Below the pieces are notes generated by a model. The model worked only from the letters and a program-made list of their open reading frames with translations. It had not been told where the DNA came from and searched no databases. This document shows, one piece after another, positions 59,886-64,000 of a DNA stretch of 64,000 nt (its first letter is position 1; each line of letters starts with the position of its first letter). A program made the translations under genes and the position numbers. Source of the DNA: Spirochaeta sp. UBA5339. GTDB lineage: Bacteria; Spirochaetota; Spirochaetia; DSM-2461. The stretch covers positions 99,844 through 163,843 of the forward strand of contig DHQL01000021.1 in assembly GCA_002408085.1 (NCBI GenBank). Direction: 5' to 3'.

Positions 59886-60491
59886 ATGACAGCATTAGGA
59901 TGGGTTCAATTATCAATTGGATTTTTATTTGTTACAGTGTTCATAGTTTTTTTTATTTATACTTTTATTAAAAAACCAGAGTTGTCAAAACATCAAGAAA
60001 GTATTTTGCATATATTATCATCTCTTTGCTCTGGTTTTTGTGGTGCATTATTTACAGGGACTGCATTACTGTCTATTGAAATCCCTATATCAGCAGGAGG
60101 ACATATTGCAATTCAAGGTACAGCTGGTATAACTCTATTTTTGATTGTTTATTTAAATTTTAAAAAGATATTTTTAAGATATACTTTACCAACCAGTGTT
60201 AATGGAAATATAAATGTTAATATCCCTCCTATCCCTTCAGGAAATAAATTTAGTACGATTGCCGATATTTTTACTCAAGTTGATAATTCTTTAGTAGAGT
60301 TCATAGGTTTTAGAGATGAAGAACGAGATGCAGAAATAAGCTCTAGACAGTTGCAATGTAAATCTATTGAAGAAGCACTCCTCGCATTAAGATTATTATC
60401 TAAAAAAATCAAAATTAGAAAATATACTGTAATAAAGGCTCATGCAATATACAAATTAGAGATAATTGATGGAGGTAATCATGCCGAATGA
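59886..60491 (+). CDS. AT-rich island membrane protein of unknown function
   Basis: This 201-residue protein has three predicted N-terminal transmembrane segments (about 5-27, 37-62, 66-92). A soluble C-terminal part of about 100 residues (NKFSTIADIFTQVDNSLVEF, LALRLLSKKIKI) follows. ATG 59886 is preferred because AGGAG lies 7 nt upstream. Codons are AT-rich, unlike genes to the left. It overlaps the next gene by 11 nt. No known family was recognised. Confidence 0.8.
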   Translation: MTALGWVQLSIGFLFVTVFIVFFIYTFIKKPELSKHQESILHILSSLCSGFCGALFTGTALLSIEIPISAGGHIAIQGTAGITLFLIVYLNFKKIFLRYTLPTSVNGNINVNIPPIPSGNKFSTIADIFTQVDNSLVEFIGFRDEERDAEISSRQLQCKSIEEALLALRLLSKKIKIRKYTVIKAHAIYKLEIIDGGNHAE

Positions 60492-60846
60492 ATGTAATTG
60501 CCCTAATCCACCTGGAGGCAAAGTCTCTTGTTCATTGAATCAAATAGCTATCTGTGCAGTAATTAATGGTGAATTAATTTCAAAATGCGTTTCAATTCCT
60601 CCTGGGATAATAAGAAAAGGATCAATAATGGGGAATACCGAATATAAAACAAGAATATCAAAGTGGATAATGAATAAAATTGATCCTAATGAAAATAGCC
60701 TGAGATTAGATGAAATGATTTCATTATTTAACACTGGAGAATATATAAATCACGGAAATAGAATGAAGGTGAATTTTCGAATTCCAAGAAAGATTTTAAT
60801 GATTTTGAATCAGCAAGGTGATAGAGGTAAATATCGAAGTCGATAA
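60481..60846 (+). CDS. Small protein with N-terminal Cys/Pro/Gly motif, unknown function
   Basis: This 121-residue protein starts MPNECNCPNPPGGKVSC and continues NQIAICAVINGELISKC with VSIPPG, giving five regularly placed cysteines/prolines that look like a small conserved domain (possibly metal-binding). The rest is basic and helical. GGAGG lies 5 nt before ATG 60481, inside the preceding gene, so the two form a coupled pair. No function can be assigned. Confidence 0.78.
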   Translation: MPNECNCPNPPGGKVSCSLNQIAICAVINGELISKCVSIPPGIIRKGSIMGNTEYKTRISKWIMNKIDPNENSLRLDEMISLFNTGEYINHGNRMKVNFRIPRKILMILNQQGDRGKYRSR

Positions 60847-60892
60847 CATATAATAGAAATAGTACATTATACTAAAATAATTTAGATAGGAC

Positions 60893-61003
60893 ACATAACA
60901 ATCAAATGCACCAGTCAGGCCTACTGTCATCAAAATTGCTAATCTGCTTCGCAGGCAATTTTGCCGCCAGCTAAACGGCCTGCAGGTGATTTAGGCGTTC
61001 TAC
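60893..61003 (+). other. Integron attC-like recombination site
   Basis: The strand folds back on itself. AAC (60897-60899) pairs with GTT (60997-60999); AAT/GGC form an unpaired spacer; AAAT (60904-60907) pairs with ATTT (60989-60992); CACC (60909-60912) pairs with GGTG (60985-60988); CAGGCC (60916-60921) pairs with GGCCTG (60977-60982). G60908 and T60915 stand out as extrahelical bases. A hairpin AAAATTGC/GCAATTTT (60932-60962) caps it. This is the architecture of attC; the right end TTTAGGCGTT resembles Vibrio VCR ends. Confidence 0.75.
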
Positions 61004-61024
61004 GGACAAAATAAGAGAAGATAA

Positions 61025-61966
61025 ATGGGGAATATAAAAACAACATATCTACCACCTCAAAATTGGCAGGATTTCGAAACACTAATGAAAGGTGTTATAG
61101 ATGTAATTTGGCAACAGGACGGCTGGCAATTATACGGTCGCCCTGGTCAATCACAATCTGGTATTGATTTATATGGCTACGATAACAAAAATAGATTTAC
61201 AGGTATTCAATGTAAAAAGAAAAATCAAACAGATTCAGAAGGAATACTATTAACAAATAGCTTATTAACGAGAGAATTAATAGAAACTGAAATTAGAAGT
61301 GCTGAGAAAATAGATAATCCGTCGATCAAAAGATATATTTTTACAACAACATCATCTCGTGATACAAATATCCAGGACCTCATTCGAGAAATAAACCATA
61401 AAAGAAAAGAAAACAATAAGTTTTCAGTTGAAATATGGTTCTGGGAGGATATTCAAGTTTATATAGAAAATCATACTGAATTAGCATATTGGTATTATCA
61501 AGAATACCTCGAAAATATTTGCAAATATGATAAAAACATTCATATTATAACTTTACTAAGACAAGCATTTACTAGACCTGCTTTCCAACATGCAATAAGA
61601 ATGGAAGAAAGTGGTGTTGATTTCATTAAAGCAATAAAAGATACCCAAGAAGCAATTACAACCGGCCATTTATACAATCGGAGAGGAGACCTAATCGCTT
61701 CTTCATATAGTTATCTTAAAATCTCAAATGAGAAATGGAAGAAGTCTATTAAATCTATATATGATTACCTTGAAGAAATAAGAACTCTTTATAAAATAGG
61801 TTTAAATAAAAGATCAATTATTGAACATCCTACTTGTTTAGAGTTTCTTGACTTTGAACTATCTGAACAATTTAACGTTTTAAGATCAAAATGCTTAATA
61901 AAAATGAATCAAATTTTAAAAGAGTTAGAATTGGCAATAATTGATTCTGAGTTAATAATCAGGTAA
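61025..61966 (+). CDS. Mrr-like restriction endonuclease-domain protein
   Basis: This 313-residue protein has an N-terminal PD-(D/E)XK domain: WQDFETLMKGVIDVIW, then RPGQSQSGIDLYG (Asp) and FTGIQCKKK (Q-x-K), the typical Mrr_cat arrangement seen in modification-dependent or effector nucleases. From about 170 the protein is helical (TLLRQAFTRPAFQHAIRMEESG, IYDYLEEIRTLYKIGL) and could sense or bind partners. GAGAAG precedes ATG 61025, close after the attC site. The HNH-like gene begins 3 nt after its stop. Confidence 0.82.
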   Translation: MGNIKTTYLPPQNWQDFETLMKGVIDVIWQQDGWQLYGRPGQSQSGIDLYGYDNKNRFTGIQCKKKNQTDSEGILLTNSLLTRELIETEIRSAEKIDNPSIKRYIFTTTSSRDTNIQDLIREINHKRKENNKFSVEIWFWEDIQVYIENHTELAYWYYQEYLENICKYDKNIHIITLLRQAFTRPAFQHAIRMEESGVDFIKAIKDTQEAITTGHLYNRRGDLIASSYSYLKISNEKWKKSIKSIYDYLEEIRTLYKIGLNKRSIIEHPTCLEFLDFELSEQFNVLRSKCLIKMNQILKELELAIIDSELIIR

Positions 61967-61969
61967 AAA

Positions 61970-62812
61970 ATGAAATGTATTTTTAGCAATGAGAAAGCAG
62001 ATACAGAAGAACACATCATTCCTAAATGGTTACAAAAAAAATATAACCTATATAATCAGCTTTTAACGATTCCAAATGGGACAAAAATCCCATATACAAA
62101 GGTTAAAATCCCTGTCCGTTCCGATGATAATTCTATTTTTGGTAAAATTGAGAAAAATATTTCTGAAGGTAATTATAATATCGAGGAAATTTATCTTTGG
62201 GGTTTCAAAATCCATATTGGGCTACTAATGATGGATTCAAAATTGAAAATGAATAGAAAAGAATGTAATTCTGATACAATATTCAATATAAATGATTTTC
62301 AAGTACAATTAGAATTATTTCAAAAATTATATTCACACTGGAAAGATGGTAAAAAGACTATACCAGGATCTATTGGAAGCGTATTCATTCTTGAATCGAC
62401 ACTAGATGAGAATCAGTTTGATTTTGTTCATTGTATTAAAACCAATACAATTTTGATCTCTTTTAACAAAGTCTTCTTAGTAATATTTCTATATGACAAT
62501 AATGATGCGTTAAATCATGACATCGAGAATTCATGGAATCATGACTATAAAAATAGAGCTAATACTTCAAAAGAAGAAAAATATATCGCACAAAGAGTCT
62601 GGGCTTGTGAAAACTCATATCATGCATATAAGAGAATGAGAGATATTCATCTAAAAGAAACTGATGATACTTTGATTTTGCAAAAGACAGAAACTATTAT
62701 TAAAGATTATTCAGAAGATGAATATTCAAAAGTCTGCAAAATGTTTGGAATTGTTCTTGAAGAATATAATAATTTTGTAGCAAATAAGTACAATATTTAC
62801 GTTGAAAGATAA
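61970..62812 (+). CDS. HNH-like protein (EHIIPKWL type)
   Basis: This 280-residue protein has an N-terminus MKCIFSNEKADTEEHIIPKW that matches the CxxC-type / EHxxPxxL start of HNH-family proteins in defence contexts; here the second cysteine of the first knuckle is replaced by Ser, so the zinc site may be altered. The remainder is mixed with many Asn/Lys (EENIEE-type AT-rich codons). AGG lies just upstream of ATG 61970, 3 nt after the nuclease stop, indicating a functional pair. Confidence 0.78.
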   Translation: MKCIFSNEKADTEEHIIPKWLQKKYNLYNQLLTIPNGTKIPYTKVKIPVRSDDNSIFGKIEKNISEGNYNIEEIYLWGFKIHIGLLMMDSKLKMNRKECNSDTIFNINDFQVQLELFQKLYSHWKDGKKTIPGSIGSVFILESTLDENQFDFVHCIKTNTILISFNKVFLVIFLYDNNDALNHDIENSWNHDYKNRANTSKEEKYIAQRVWACENSYHAYKRMRDIHLKETDDTLILQKTETIIKDYSEDEYSKVCKMFGIVLEEYNNFVANKYNIYVER

Positions 62813-62850
62813 AGCCGTAGAACAAGGTTTTGAAAATGGGAGATATGCGA

Positions 62851-63579
62851 ATGTTAAAAAATATCATATTAATTCTCATTATATGTTTGATTATTAGTTT
62901 TTTGTTTCTTTTGATTAGAAAATCATTCACATACAACCCAATTAACAACAGTTATATTGTTGAATTCTCAGATATAAATGAAACTTCCTATAATGACTGC
63001 AAAAATATAATTGATAAAAATTATAGTGATACTATATCATTACTCAATAATACTATTGCTAAACAACAAAATCTTTATGGCTTCCTCATAACTTCATTAT
63101 CTATATTTCTAGCTGCTATTGGTATATTTACATTATTTAATAACTTCATTGAAAAAAATGAAATTGAGAAAAAGCAAAGATCATTAGATGTAAAGATTGA
63201 AGAAACAGATTTACAGATCAGTATAGTTAAGGGGCAATTAGGGCTTTTAAAAATTTCTAGAGAATATAATTCGATAATACAAAAACCAGGTACATCTCTA
63301 TATTATGGTGATGATGATCAAATTGTGAACTCAAAGGAGACATTGATCAATTATCTTGAGGATCTTTGTAAAGATCTTCAGTATATTAGATCTTTGAATT
63401 TTAATGAATATAAGTACACAATAGTTAGTTTGATATTCTATTTTACAGAATATTCAATTGCAAATAATTTCAGTAGTAGAGTTGATAACCATTTTAAGAA
63501 TTTTGTTTATCACACCACTAAGAACTTTATCTACAGTTATTTGACAATGAGGATGCAAAGAAGATTATTGTATTTGTAG
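62851..63579 (+). CDS. Two-helix membrane protein with coiled coil, unknown function
   Basis: This protein of about 242 residues has two predicted transmembrane helices (about 3-22, IILILIICLIISFLFLLI, and about 75-97, YGFLITSLSIFLAAIGIFTL). A coiled-coil stretch (FIEKNEIEKKQRSLDVKIEE) and a helical C-terminus follow. ATG 62851 has GGGAG 8 nt upstream; ATG 62836 is an alternative. It is the third gene of the cassette and could anchor or regulate the nuclease pair, but nothing proves that. Confidence 0.75.
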   Translation: MLKNIILILIICLIISFLFLLIRKSFTYNPINNSYIVEFSDINETSYNDCKNIIDKNYSDTISLLNNTIAKQQNLYGFLITSLSIFLAAIGIFTLFNNFIEKNEIEKKQRSLDVKIEETDLQISIVKGQLGLLKISREYNSIIQKPGTSLYYGDDDQIVNSKETLINYLEDLCKDLQYIRSLNFNEYKYTIVSLIFYFTEYSIANNFSSRVDNHFKNFVYHTTKNFIYSYLTMRMQRRLLYL

Positions 63580-63626
63580 ATAAAACTTTAATTGACAGGT
63601 TAAATTGGAGCCGATAGTGAACTCTT

Positions 63627-63645
63627 CATAACAATGATTTGCTAC
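63627..63645 (+). other. Left end of a second attC-like site, interrupted by an intron
   Basis: CATAACAATGATTTGCTAC repeats the CATAACAAT left end of the attC at 60894-60902, 48 nt after the last cassette gene. Its matching right half is not in the window because the group II intron begins at 63646. Confidence 0.45.
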
Positions 63646-64000
63646 GTGTGCCACGAGAAGGCACTTTAATCTAATAGATGGAGGTATTTTCGTAACTGTA
63701 ATATTGATGAGGGTAGGTCCCTCGAGATCGGTTTTCAGGAACAGGTCTCAAACCACCGCAAGCTGCATTGGTAAAGAGCCTTTGTGGTGAACGTTGACGG
63801 AAAAAGCAGGAATTAGAACCTGTCAGGTGAGTTTTTTTGGAAGGTGAACGAAAGTGAACCATCGATGAGGTATCGAAAGTTTGTATGGTGAGATCAAAAG
63901 TGACGGGCATTGCAAGCGTCATGAAAGAGTATACGTCAGAACCTGATTAGTGCTTATGCGGTCTCCAGTATAAAGATGGGTAGTGTCAAATATCTTTCGC
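63646..64000 (+). mobile_element. Group II intron, 5' part (domain I), cut by window edge
   Basis: It begins GTGTG (consensus GUGYG), followed by a GTGCC/GGCAC-type first stem. It contains GTGAACGAAAGTGAACC (63837-63860 region), GAGGTATCGAAAG, GGTGAGATCAAAAGTGACGGGC, a pattern typical of domain I of bacterial group IIB introns. GTAGTG at 63980-63985 can pair with the six bases just before the intron (TGCTAC, two G-U pairs) as EBS1-IBS1. The reverse transcriptase gene should follow to the right. Confidence 0.8.

Noticed and set aside
1..64000. CRISPR array
   Set aside because: No regularly spaced direct repeats with unique spacers were seen; the only tandem repeats are the 18-bp and 28-bp pairs and the 20-bp-spaced motif.
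59501..64000. Integron integrase gene (intI) for the cassette region
   Set aside because: No tyrosine recombinase is encoded in this part or elsewhere in the window; the array may be a cluster lacking integrase or intI may lie outside.

Overview
The window looks like a chromosomal segment of a saccharolytic, Gram-negative, probably spirochaetal bacterium. This is an inference from gene content: several binding-protein sugar ABC importers without dedicated ATPases, outer-membrane beta-barrels ending in an aromatic residue, RpiR/GntR-type sugar regulators, SatD, PPK2 and a DAK2-DegV protein. No rRNA or tRNA gene is visible, so the taxon cannot be fixed from the sequence alone. Most of the window has fairly even, moderate-to-high GC. 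The last ~4.4 kb is strikingly AT-rich.

Layout. (1) 1-8.6 kb: an unsaturated-uronide/oligosaccharide locus on the minus strand, with an AraR-type GntR regulator, LplB/LplC/LplA-like importer, GH88 unsaturated glucuronyl hydrolase, GH2 glycosidase and the start of one more gene. (2) 8.7-12.3 kb: a TetR repressor flanked by two matching operators, controlling an AcuI/YhdH-type reductase and a lipoprotein flavo-reductase. (3) 12.8-18 kb: an RpiR-controlled sugar ABC operon that also carries a HAD phosphatase and an unknown protein. (4) 18-36 kb: housekeeping and lipid genes (PlsY, a FakA-FakB-like fusion, a PlsC with a zinc ribbon), carbonic anhydrase, a radical SAM enzyme, CoA-disulfide reductase with two rhodanese domains, a NuoE-like protein, an AKR/aminotransferase V/Nudix operon, PPK2, and a Dam-like methylase with a restriction endonuclease. 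(5) 36-47.8 kb: two paralogous porin-like proteins, a YnjBCD-type importer, ferritin with a Fur-like box, an RRM protein, a glycerate kinase operon and an acetyl esterase. (6) 47.9-53.2 kb: hexuronate catabolism (GntR-FCD regulator, uxaB, uxaA, uxaC) behind a promoter with two perfect 16-bp operators of the UxuR/ExuR type. (7) 53.2-59.5 kb: accessory genes (structured intergenic element, HEPN/MNT toxin-antitoxin pair, GNAT, peptidase E, hydrolase, SatD pair, MFS exporter). (8) 59.6-64 kb: AT-rich island.

The right-hand island is the most interesting part. Between two multi-gene AT-rich blocks lies a sequence that folds exactly like an integron attC site: AAC/GTT ends, an unpaired central spacer, two extrahelical bases and a hairpin terminus. 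The second block ends in another attC-like left end, and this is interrupted by the 5' end of a group II intron that runs off the window. The cassettes carry an Mrr-like nuclease, an HNH-type protein, membrane proteins and a small cysteine-motif protein, so a cassette-borne defence function is a reasonable hypothesis. No integron integrase is visible.

The metabolic genes fit together as uptake of pectin- or glycosaminoglycan-type oligouronides, hydrolysis by GH88/GH2, and conversion of hexuronates through UxaC, UxaB and UxaA to 2-keto-3-deoxygluconate. KDG kinase and aldolase are not in the window. Five genes without a Shine-Dalgarno sequence have a predicted -10 box only 5-6 nt before their ATG, which suggests leaderless transcripts.
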